From positions 1 to 15,592 of the forward strand of contig JBGVFN010000041.1 in the NCBI GenBank assembly GCA_045121095.1: DNA of 15,592 nt, given 5' to 3'. This DNA is from TWA4 sp045121095. Lineage in GTDB: Bacteria; Bacillota; Clostridia; Lachnospirales; Lachnospiraceae. Below are positions 1 through 5,988 of the stretch, piece after piece (the first letter of the stretch is position 1; every line of letters starts with the position of its first letter). The notes below the pieces were generated by a model. The model made no database searches. It was not told the DNA's origin and saw only the letters and a list, made by a program, of their open reading frames with translations. The translations under genes and the position numbers were made by a program.

Positions 1-2
1 GA

Positions 3-135
3 ATTCAGCAAGCATTCATAATTTTCTTCGAAAATTATTCATTTGGCTAAACGCCAAATACGATTTTCTGCCCAAAATACCGTTTACAAGCAAGCTTGAC
101 ACGGTATTTTGAACAAAAATCATGCTTGGCTGAAT
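3..135. other. Cloverleaf-like structured element (nested inverted repeats)
   Basis: A closing stem pairs 3-15 with 122-135 (13 bp, one bulged G at 129). It encloses three hairpins: 18-26/30-38 (9 bp, 3-nt loop), 41-47/53-59 (7 bp, loop TAAAC) and 62-67 plus 73-83 paired with 101-111 plus 116-121 (6 and 11 bp, with a small internal loop). The linkers between helices are only 2, 2, 2 and 0 nt, giving a compact four-helix junction with about 46 pairs in 133 nt. No coding potential was seen. It could be a structured RNA, a MITE-like repeat or a DNA hairpin site; the sequence does not say which. It is not a tRNA. Confidence 0.55.
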
Positions 136-188
136 AGTTACGAACATTTTAAGTATTACTTGAATTTTTATAAAAAACGTAAATGGCT

Positions 189-226
189 CTGTAATGGAGC
201 CTTCACAAGGATACCTGTAATGAAGC
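189..226 (+). promoter_or_regulatory. Direct repeat upstream of the two-component operon
   Basis: CTGTAATGGAGC (189-200) and CTGTAATGAAGC (215-226) match at 11 of 12 positions and are spaced 26 bp apart. They lie just upstream of the candidate promoters of the response-regulator gene. OmpR-family regulators often bind direct repeats, so this is a possible autoregulatory site. That reading is inference. Confidence 0.25.
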
Positions 227-255
227 TATGTGACAACTTTGAGACATTTTTGTGT

Positions 256-276
256 TATACTTACGATAAATCGTAA
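256..276 (+). promoter_or_regulatory. -10-like TATACT followed by an operator-like palindrome
   Basis: TATACT at 256-261 overlaps by one base a perfect palindrome TTACGAT-AA-ATCGTAA (261-276). No good -35 lies 16-18 bp upstream: TGACAA at 231-236 gives a 19-bp gap. A poor -35 with a palindrome over the start site would suit an activator- or repressor-controlled promoter for the downstream operon, but this is only a pattern match. Confidence 0.3.
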
Positions 277-291
277 CCGTTCAGCAAAAGC

Positions 292-321
292 TGGACTACA
301 TTTAGCTATATTAACTATAAT
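292..321 (+). promoter_or_regulatory. Candidate sigma-A promoter for the two-component operon
   Basis: TGGACT (292-297, four of six consensus positions), an 18-bp spacer, then a perfect TATAAT (316-321). It lies 35 bp before the response-regulator ATG at 357, which has the Shine-Dalgarno AAAAGGA at 343-349. Confidence 0.4.
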
Positions 322-356
322 ATTAAATATACGAAAAATACGAAAAGGATACTGCC

Positions 357-1031
357 ATGAACATATTAATTGTAGAAGATGAACCTGCTATTAATCACCT
401 GATTCGTGTGAGTCTGGAGGATGAGGGTTATTTTTGTACCTGCGCCTTTGATGGGCTGGAGGCGGCTCAGCTGCTGGAACGGAATTTGGAACGGAATTTG
501 GAACAGAATTGTTATGATCTGATCTTGCTGGATATTATGCTGCCGGTGATCAATGGATACGAGCTGATGGAATATATTCGTCCTTCGGGTGTGCCTGTGA
601 TCTTTATTACGGCGAAAACGGCTGTGAATGACCGGATCCGCGGATTGAAGCTGGGGGCGGATGATTATATTGTGAAGCCTTTTCAGATTGGGGAGCTGCT
701 GGCCCGGGTGGAGGCAGTGCTTCGTCGTTTTGGAAAAAGCGCTAAGAAGCTGGAGGTTTTTGATGTGACCATTGATCTGGAGTCCAGGGAGGTGACCCGG
801 GACGGACAGCCGGTGGATCTTACTATAAAGGAATTTGACCTGCTGGTCCAGCTGGTGCGCAATAAAAATGTGGCGCTGCAGCGGCGGCGTTTGTATGAAC
901 TGGTGTGGCAGGAGGAATTTACCGGGGAAACCCGGACTTTGGATACGCACATTCAGCGGCTGAGAAAAAAACTGGGCTGGGAAAACCATATTAAGACCAT
1001 TTTTCGTATCGGATACCGATTGGAGGCATGA
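357..1031 (+). CDS. OmpR/PhoB-family response regulator
   Basis: A DNA-binding response regulator of 224 aa, the normal size for the family. The N-terminal receiver domain (about 1-125) has the acidic pair E7-D8, the phospho-acceptor D59 in LLDIMLP, T85 in FITAK and K107 in DDYIVKPF. The C-terminal winged helix (about 132-224) ends in the usual GYR signature. It should be phosphorylated by the kinase encoded 75 bp downstream and control transcription, possibly of its own operon and of the cell-wall genes beyond. The ATG has AAAAGGA 7 nt upstream. One oddity is a 12-bp tandem duplication (477-500) that gives ERNLERNLEQN between helix 2 and strand 3. The regulon cannot be read from sequence. 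Confidence 0.95.
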   Translation: MNILIVEDEPAINHLIRVSLEDEGYFCTCAFDGLEAAQLLERNLERNLEQNCYDLILLDIMLPVINGYELMEYIRPSGVPVIFITAKTAVNDRIRGLKLGADDYIVKPFQIGELLARVEAVLRRFGKSAKKLEVFDVTIDLESREVTRDGQPVDLTIKEFDLLVQLVRNKNVALQRRRLYELVWQEEFTGETRTLDTHIQRLRKKLGWENHIKTIFRIGYRLEA

Positions 1032-1032
1032 T

Positions 1033-1062
1033 GTCCATTTGTCAGCTTAAAAATGGACTTTT
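1033..1062 (+). terminator. Intercistronic hairpin with short T run (attenuator-like)
   Basis: GTCCATTT (1033-1040) pairs with AAATGGAC (1051-1058) across a 10-nt loop and is followed by TTTT. TCCATTT (1034-1040) could instead pair with AAATGGA at 1078-1084, which lies just before the kinase Shine-Dalgarno. A weak terminator that lowers kinase expression relative to the regulator is plausible. The 8-bp AT-rich stem makes it uncertain. Confidence 0.35.
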
Positions 1063-1106
1063 CCCGAAATAACTAAAAAATGGATTTCCATGGAGGTATA
1101 AGTGCC

Positions 1107-2585
1107 TTGAAATTTTTTTCTAAAATCTTTGTTACGGTTACGCTGATTCTCTGTATTTCCCTTTCCCTGTCGGGTTATCTGCTGATTTCACAGTCTTTTC
1201 AGAATGCCATGGAGCAGGAGAAATCTCAGACACTGGACCAGTATCAGCTGGCGCGTTTTACATTGCAGTCCCGCTTTTTCGCCATTTATACAGAAGACGC
1301 CATTCGGGAACAGCTTTCTCAAACCAATCTTTCTGAGACTTTGCAGATTTCCTCTTCTGACTATCTGCTGGCTGTGTTTTCGCAGGAAAAGCAGTCTCTT
1401 TACTGCAATTATCCGGGGGATTATGATTTTTCTGTGCTGGAAAACGTGGATTCCCAGAAAATGGTCTATACCATCCACCCGGCCGGGAACAGCTATTTTC
1501 TCACCATAACCGGATGTTTTACCCAGCGGGGACAGACCTACTATCTGATGTTTGGCAAAAATATCCAGTCCGTTATTGAGCAGCGAAGGCAAATGGAGCA
1601 GAGTTTTGCAGGGATTTACTGCGTGGTCTGTACCATCAGTATTTTTGTACTTCTGTTGTTTTCTCTCCTGTTTGCCCGTCCCATCAAAAAGATGACCCGT
1701 TTTGCCTCAGAAATTGCTCAGGGAAATTACAGCAGCCGGATTCCCGTTCATACCAAAGACGAACTGGGAGAACTGGCAAAATCCTGTAACCATATGGCAG
1801 ATGCCATTCAGCAGAGTATGGACAGCCTCACCCAAAGTGCCATTCAGAAAGACGACTTTGTGGCCAATTTTGCACATGAACTGAAAACACCGCTGACCTC
1901 CATCATTGGTTACGCAGACCGGATTTATCAGAAAAATCTCAGTCAGGAGGAAATTCGTCAATCCGCCTGGTACATTCTGGACGAGGGAATGCGCCTGGAA
2001 GAACTCTCCCGCAAGCTGATGGATTTAATTATCCTTCAGCATCAGGAATTTATTCTGGAAGAATTTTCTGCCCGTGAAGTCCTGTTGAATCTGGCAGAAA
2101 CCCTGCGGCCCGCCTGTGAAGCAAAACAGATTGCACTCCAGGTGGAGGTGGATGATGAACCGATTCGTGTGGAATATGATTTATTTAAAACATTGTTACT
2201 GAATCTGGCCGACAACGCCATCAAATCCGGTGCCGATACCATTTGTATTCTGGGCAGAAGCATGGATACTGGCTATCAGATTGTGATTTCTGATAATGGG
2301 TGCGGAATCCCCGAAGAGGAAATTGCCCGCATCACAGAGGCATTTTACATGGTGGATAAATCCCGCTCCCGTAAGCAGCACGGAGCTGGAATCGGACTTG
2401 CGCTCGCCTCCAGAATTGCCCAGCTTCATGGAGCAGAACTGAAATTTGAAAGTAAACTGCACCATGGTACCTCTGTTTTTGTTACATTATCCGAATATTC
2501 AGCTGATACCGAGCTAAAACACTCTGATAATACACTGCTGGAACATTCCCCGGATACTTCACCAGAAAAGGAGATTTCGACATGA
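1107..2585 (+). CDS. Membrane sensor histidine kinase
   Basis: Partner kinase of the preceding regulator. I place the start at TTG 1107 (492 aa): TGGAGG at 1091-1096 is well spaced for it, whereas the upstream in-frame ATG at 1080 has no ribosome binding site and would lie before that Shine-Dalgarno. Numbered from the TTG: TM1 about 6-30, extracytoplasmic sensor about 31-165, TM2 about 170-190 leading into a HAMP domain (about 191-240), HisKA with phospho-acceptor H257 in NFAHELKTPLTSIIGY, then HATPase with the N box LLLNLADNAI, the G1 box DNGCGIP and the G2 box GAGIGLAL. A polar tail of about 27 residues follows. The stop overlaps the next start (ATGA), so the third gene is translationally coupled. 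The ligand is unknown. Confidence 0.92.
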   Translation: MKFFSKIFVTVTLILCISLSLSGYLLISQSFQNAMEQEKSQTLDQYQLARFTLQSRFFAIYTEDAIREQLSQTNLSETLQISSSDYLLAVFSQEKQSLYCNYPGDYDFSVLENVDSQKMVYTIHPAGNSYFLTITGCFTQRGQTYYLMFGKNIQSVIEQRRQMEQSFAGIYCVVCTISIFVLLLFSLLFARPIKKMTRFASEIAQGNYSSRIPVHTKDELGELAKSCNHMADAIQQSMDSLTQSAIQKDDFVANFAHELKTPLTSIIGYADRIYQKNLSQEEIRQSAWYILDEGMRLEELSRKLMDLIILQHQEFILEEFSAREVLLNLAETLRPACEAKQIALQVEVDDEPIRVEYDLFKTLLLNLADNAIKSGADTICILGRSMDTGYQIVISDNGCGIPEEEIARITEAFYMVDKSRSRKQHGAGIGLALASRIAQLHGAELKFESKLHHGTSVFVTLSEYSADTELKHSDNTLLEHSPDTSPEKEIST

Positions 2586-3709
2586 AAAAATACATCACTG
2601 CTTCCCTTCTTATCCTTTTCACATTGGCCCTGGCAGTCTGCGGTCTGTTTCTTCCATCTGTCCTTATGAACCGGCAGCAGCAGTCACTATTTGCCCGGAC
2701 AGAAACCATTCATCTGCCTGTGGCGGCAGATTCAGAAGCTCAGACAACCGAACTGACTCCTGAAGAATTTTTCACCATGGCGATTTCGTACGGAATACTG
2801 GATACATACCCTTTCTGGCAATCCTACGAATCCACCAGCCAGCAGCTCACCACGGAATACCTCATTCAGGCTGCTCACCAGCAAATCAAGCAGCTTTATG
2901 AACTTGGCGTTTTACCTGACATATTTGCCAACACCAATTATACCTGGGAAAATGTAGAGTATGGAACTACATGGTCATACGACTTATATGACTATATGTT
3001 TTGTAATATCGGATACTGCAACCTTGAAATAGAAGAATTTTTCGATGAAACCTCCGAAGGAACCTTCAGCGGATGGATTGTATATGCCGGCAATAATGAT
3101 CTGAATATCAATGTGGTCATCAATGCCGCCAGCGGCAAAATCATTAAATTAACAGCAGCATGGTATGACGGAGATGACATAAATAATGGAAATAGTGGCA
3201 ATAGCAGCAATGATGGCAGTGATGACAATAGTAGCAATGGTAACAATGGTAACAGTGATGACAATAGCGGCAATGGTAACAATGATGACAATAGCGGCAA
3301 TGGTGACAATGATGGAGATAATGAAAATGCAGCAAATAAGACAACTGCGACAAAAATGCTTTCTTCTGCACAGATTCAAAAGCAGTATCTTGAATATCTG
3401 AATCTGGCAGATACGGCTCAGATTTCTCAGAAAAATACAACTTCCGAATCCGCTTCTCAAAACAGTACTTACCAAAACAATACTTTTTCCTTCTGCCATT
3501 TTCCTGATTATCATTCGCAGCTGGTAGTTAATCTGTGCCATTATCGGGATGCGGCAAACTATGAAATTGCTCTGCTGGAAAAAGCGGAAAAAATGGACCA
3601 GGGGGATGAGGATTATGACTCCACAAACTCCAATACCTCTCCGGAGCAGAACTTCGATTCTGCTGAATTTAATTATCATACATTGGAAATTTTCTTTACG
3701 TATGAGTAA
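2582..3709 (+). CDS. Membrane-anchored or secreted protein of unknown function in the two-component operon
   Basis: A 375-aa protein I do not recognise. Its ATG overlaps the kinase stop and GGAG lies about 8 nt upstream, so it is translated with the kinase. A Lys-Lys start followed by a hydrophobic segment (about 5-30) indicates a signal anchor or signal peptide with the rest outside the cell. Residues about 58-200 look folded; the stretch VVINAASGKIIKL resembles the strand ends of PepSY-type domains, but this is a loose resemblance. A low-complexity linker rich in Asn, Asp, Gly and Ser (about 200-250, partly a 27-bp DNA repeat) joins it to a C-terminal domain of about 115 aa that also ends on acidic, Ser/Thr-rich sequence. 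Co-transcription suggests an accessory role in sensing or in the envelope response. Confidence 0.8.
   Translation: MKKYITASLLILFTLALAVCGLFLPSVLMNRQQQSLFARTETIHLPVAADSEAQTTELTPEEFFTMAISYGILDTYPFWQSYESTSQQLTTEYLIQAAHQQIKQLYELGVLPDIFANTNYTWENVEYGTTWSYDLYDYMFCNIGYCNLEIEEFFDETSEGTFSGWIVYAGNNDLNINVVINAASGKIIKLTAAWYDGDDINNGNSGNSSNDGSDDNSSNGNNGNSDDNSGNGNNDDNSGNGDNDGDNENAANKTTATKMLSSAQIQKQYLEYLNLADTAQISQKNTTSESASQNSTYQNNTFSFCHFPDYHSQLVVNLCHYRDAANYEIALLEKAEKMDQGDEDYDSTNSNTSPEQNFDSAEFNYHTLEIFFTYE
3221..3310 (+). repeat. 27-bp coding tandem repeat (Asn/Asp/Gly/Ser linker)
   Basis: Units starting GATGACAATAG begin at 3221, 3257 and 3284. The last two are adjacent with a 27-bp period; the first is followed by a 9-bp extension. 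They encode the polar linker of the surrounding gene, and the in-frame period allows length variation without a frameshift. Confidence 0.75.
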
Positions 3710-3765
3710 GCATCACCCTTCCGTAAATTCACAACTCCGCCACAAGTCCCGGACAAGTGCGAAAC

Positions 3766-3823
3766 AACCTCCTGATAAGATGAAATAGCCAAAAACATTT
3801 ACTATTTCTCTTATCAGGAGGTT
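3766..3823 (+). promoter_or_regulatory. Long hairpin sequestering the amidase Shine-Dalgarno
   Basis: AACCTCCTGATAAGA (3766-3780) pairs perfectly with 3809-3823, and GAAATAG (3782-3788) with CTATTTC (3802-3808). This is 22 bp with one bulged T (3781) and a 13-nt loop. The 3' arm contains AGGAGG (3816-3821), the ribosome binding site of the ATG at 3829, and the 5' arm is its anti-Shine-Dalgarno. The stem is followed by TTTT, so it may also terminate the upstream operon. It could act as a translational switch, a terminator, or both. Confidence 0.65.
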
Positions 3824-3828
3824 TTCTA

Positions 3829-4662
3829 ATGAAAAGATTTTCAAAATACACCTTTTTTGCTCTGGCAGCTGGTATTATTTTTCTTCTGTTATGCTCTTCG
3901 CTTTTTCTGAAATTGCCCTCTTCAGCTTTTCCTCTTAGCATTTTTTCATGGGAAAATACCATTTTACAAGGAAACACCCTGGGAACAACAGACAATTCCA
4001 ACCTTTCAGGTGCTTCTGATAATACCGATACTTCCAATAACACAGGCACTTCCAATTCCAATCATTCTAATATGGTTGATTCCCTTCCATCGGCAGCTTC
4101 CCAATCCCTGAAAGGATTGTGTGTTGTGCTGGACGCCGGTCACGGTGGAAATGACGCCGGAGCTATCTGGAATGATCTTTACGAAAAAGACCTGACGCTG
4201 CAGATCACTCAAAAGCTGGCGCAGCTGCTTGCCGATTATGGCTGCACGGTTATTACCACCCGTGAAGATGATACTTATGTCAGCCTGCAGGAGCGGGTGC
4301 AGATTGCACAGACCCAAAACGCCGATTTATTTATCAGTATCCACCTGAATTCTTTTGAAGATGATTCCGGCGTCAATGGAATCGAAACCTATGCCGCTGC
4401 CGAATCCAATGAAAACTGCTCTTTGCTGGCAAATGCCCTTCATGCCGGCATTATAGAAGAAACCGGTGCCAAAGACCGTGGTGTAAAAACCGACAGTAAT
4501 TTCTATGTACTGCGCCATTCTACCATTCCGTCCTGTCTCATAGAGGTCGGTTTTATCACCTCCGAAATCGAACGTCCCCTTCTGCAAAATAACGCCTATC
4601 AGGAGGAAATTATTTCCGGAATTTTCCAGGGAGTGCTTCACTATTGGGAGGAAATACGGTAA
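3829..4662 (+). CDS. cwlD: N-acetylmuramoyl-L-alanine amidase, Amidase_3 family (CwlD-like)
   Basis: A zinc amidase that cleaves the bond between MurNAc and L-alanine, removing stem peptides from peptidoglycan. A hydrophobic N-terminal segment (about 7-28) anchors or exports it, and a Ser/Thr/Asn-rich spacer (about 50-92) leads to the catalytic domain (about 96-277). Zinc ligands are visible as H105 in DAGHGGNDAG, E119 in YEKDLTL and H172 in ISIHLNS; E239 in CLIEVGFIT is the catalytic acid. The length (277 aa) is close to CwlD plus a longer spacer, with no cell-wall binding repeats. AGGAGG sits 7 nt before the ATG inside a hairpin. The next gene is a PdaA homologue, the known partner of CwlD in muramic-delta-lactam synthesis, which supports the CwlD assignment over a general autolysin. 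The symbol is by analogy. Confidence 0.85.
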   Translation: MKRFSKYTFFALAAGIIFLLLCSSLFLKLPSSAFPLSIFSWENTILQGNTLGTTDNSNLSGASDNTDTSNNTGTSNSNHSNMVDSLPSAASQSLKGLCVVLDAGHGGNDAGAIWNDLYEKDLTLQITQKLAQLLADYGCTVITTREDDTYVSLQERVQIAQTQNADLFISIHLNSFEDDSGVNGIETYAAAESNENCSLLANALHAGIIEETGAKDRGVKTDSNFYVLRHSTIPSCLIEVGFITSEIERPLLQNNAYQEEIISGIFQGVLHYWEEIR

Positions 4663-4740
4663 AATAAGAATACAGAAAGCAGTACAAATGCAAAATCTAT
4701 AAGGTAATCTTTTTAGAAAATGCAGGAAGGAGGCGTATGT

Positions 4741-5871
4741 ATGAATAGGAAATCTTTTTTTAGACACTTTCAACCACCTACTTTTATCCTGTTACTTTTT
4801 GTTCTTATGTTTTCAGCAGGCATTTCACTGACTGGATGTGGAAAAAGGGATTCCACCAACAAAACTTCTGGTGAATCCATCAGCACAGAGTTCGCGGCTG
4901 TAGAAAGCGGTGAAAAAGGAGACACCTTGACGGATGCGTCTTCAGAAGAATCTTCTTCAGAAAGTTCCTCATCTGAAAAAACTTCAGAGGAGAAATCTTC
5001 CGCTGAAAACACTTCTACCGAAAAGACTTCCACGGAAAAAAACTCTACCGAAAAGACTTCCACGGAGAAAAACTCTACCGAAAAGACTTCCACGGAGAAA
5101 AACTCCACCGAAAAGACTTCTACAGAAACAACTTCCACCCAGAAATCCACAGAATCTCCCGATCCTTACAAAGAGCTCTATGCTTACAGCAATAAGAGTG
5201 AAGGCTGGGGACAGGGCGTAAACTTCAATTCCCTGAATCAACCGTCTGCTTCTTTGAATTATCAGAAAAAATACGGTTCTCTCCAGGCTGATTTTATTGG
5301 TTCTTCTAATAAAAAAGTTATTTGGCTGACCATGGATCAGGGATATGAAAATGGTTATACTTCCAGGATTCTGGATGTTTTAAAGGAAAAGAATTGTAAA
5401 GTTGTTTTTTATATCACCGGTTCCTACGCTCAGAAAAATCCGGATTTAATCAAACGAATGATTAATGAAGGACATGTGATCGGCAACCACTCCTGGTCTC
5501 ATCCGTCCGGCGGTATGCCCTCTCTTTCCATCGAGGAACAGATGGCAGATATTACAAAACTCCATGAATATGTACAGGAGAATTATCACTATGAAATGAC
5601 CCTGTTCCGCTTCCCGGCCGGTATTTTCAGTGAACAGTCTCTGGCTGTAACAAAATATCTTGGCTATCGTTCTCAGTTCTGGAGTTTTGCTTACAAAGAT
5701 TGGGATACTTCCAGTCAGCCTGATCCGGAAGAGTCCCTGGACAAGCTGATCGAACGGCTTCACCCCGGAGCCATTTACCTGCTTCATGCAGTATCTTCCA
5801 CCAATACGGAGATTTTGGGAGATTTTATTGATGCAGCACGGGCAGAAGGATATACCTTTGAACTGCCGTAA
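4741..5871 (+). CDS. pdaA: PdaA-like peptidoglycan N-acetylmuramic acid deacetylase lipoprotein
   Basis: A polysaccharide deacetylase (NodB/CE4) of the PdaA branch, which deacetylates MurNAc residues stripped of peptide as a step to muramic delta-lactam. The start is ATG 4741: AAGGAGG at 4727-4733 precedes it by 7 nt and overlaps the codons of the in-frame ATG at 4720. Product 376 aa: signal with lipobox LTGC (Cys33), a Ser/Thr/Glu/Lys stalk (about 60-138), a PdaA-type lead-in containing GWGQG, and the catalytic domain (about 190-376). It shows TMDQGYENGY (D199), H250 and H254 in GNHSWSH, RFPAG, and HPGAIYLLH near the end. The canonical TFDDG reads TMDQG; PdaA proteins also depart here (TFDNG), so activity is likely retained. 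It lies 78 bp after the amidase with no visible terminator, probably one operon. The lipid anchor and repeat stalk are unusual compared with B. subtilis PdaA. Confidence 0.88.
   Translation: MNRKSFFRHFQPPTFILLLFVLMFSAGISLTGCGKRDSTNKTSGESISTEFAAVESGEKGDTLTDASSEESSSESSSSEKTSEEKSSAENTSTEKTSTEKNSTEKTSTEKNSTEKTSTEKNSTEKTSTETTSTQKSTESPDPYKELYAYSNKSEGWGQGVNFNSLNQPSASLNYQKKYGSLQADFIGSSNKKVIWLTMDQGYENGYTSRILDVLKEKNCKVVFYITGSYAQKNPDLIKRMINEGHVIGNHSWSHPSGGMPSLSIEEQMADITKLHEYVQENYHYEMTLFRFPAGIFSEQSLAVTKYLGYRSQFWSFAYKDWDTSSQPDPEESLDKLIERLHPGAIYLLHAVSSTNTEILGDFIDAARAEGYTFELP
5012..5130 (+). repeat. 15/30-bp coding tandem repeat (STEKT/STEKN stalk)
   Basis: A near-perfect repeat of 30 bp made of two 15-bp halves encodes alternating TSTEK and NSTEK, three full 30-bp units plus degenerate flanks. 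It forms the extended, probably unstructured stalk between the lipidated Cys and the deacetylase domain. High identity between units suggests recent slippage, and every unit change stays in frame. Confidence 0.85.
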
Positions 5872-5906
5872 AAACAACTAATACGTTCATTGTCACCTCA
5901 AAAATA

Positions 5907-5953
5907 TACCCTCAGTGTACAAAAGGATATATGTCCTTTGTATACTGAGGGTA
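5907..5953. terminator. Strong hairpin terminator between convergent genes
   Basis: TACCCTCAGT (5907-5916) pairs with ACTGAGGGTA (5944-5953), continues through one G-U pair and six further pairs, then after a bulged A a few more, with a short TATA-containing loop. ATTTTAT follows on the plus strand, and on the minus strand the flank reads TATTTTTGAGG. It ends the deacetylase operon and probably also serves the convergent minus-strand gene that stops at 5989. Confidence 0.8.
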
Positions 5954-5988
5954 ATTTTATGATTTAATAAACAATATTTATAATGTCA

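Noticed and set aside
3..135. tRNA or T-box reading of the cloverleaf element
   Set aside because: Arm lengths do not match a tRNA, there is no CCA end or anticodon arm, and no amino-acid gene follows.
366..989. Long minus-strand open frame opposite the response regulator
   Set aside because: It is the antisense shadow of a clear OmpR-family gene; the product is His/Gln/Ile-rich with no domain or ribosome binding site.
3221..3310. CRISPR-like array
   Set aside because: The repeats are in frame inside a gene with no unique spacers; the same holds for 5012-5130.
3149..3679. Overlapping minus-strand frames rich in His/Tyr/Cys or Ile/Thr opposite the Asn/Ser linker
   Set aside because: The composition is simply the low-complexity linker read backwards.
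4770..5150. Minus-strand frame encoding a VFSVEFFSVE repeat
   Set aside because: It is the reverse reading of the STEK stalk repeat in the deacetylase gene; no start signal.
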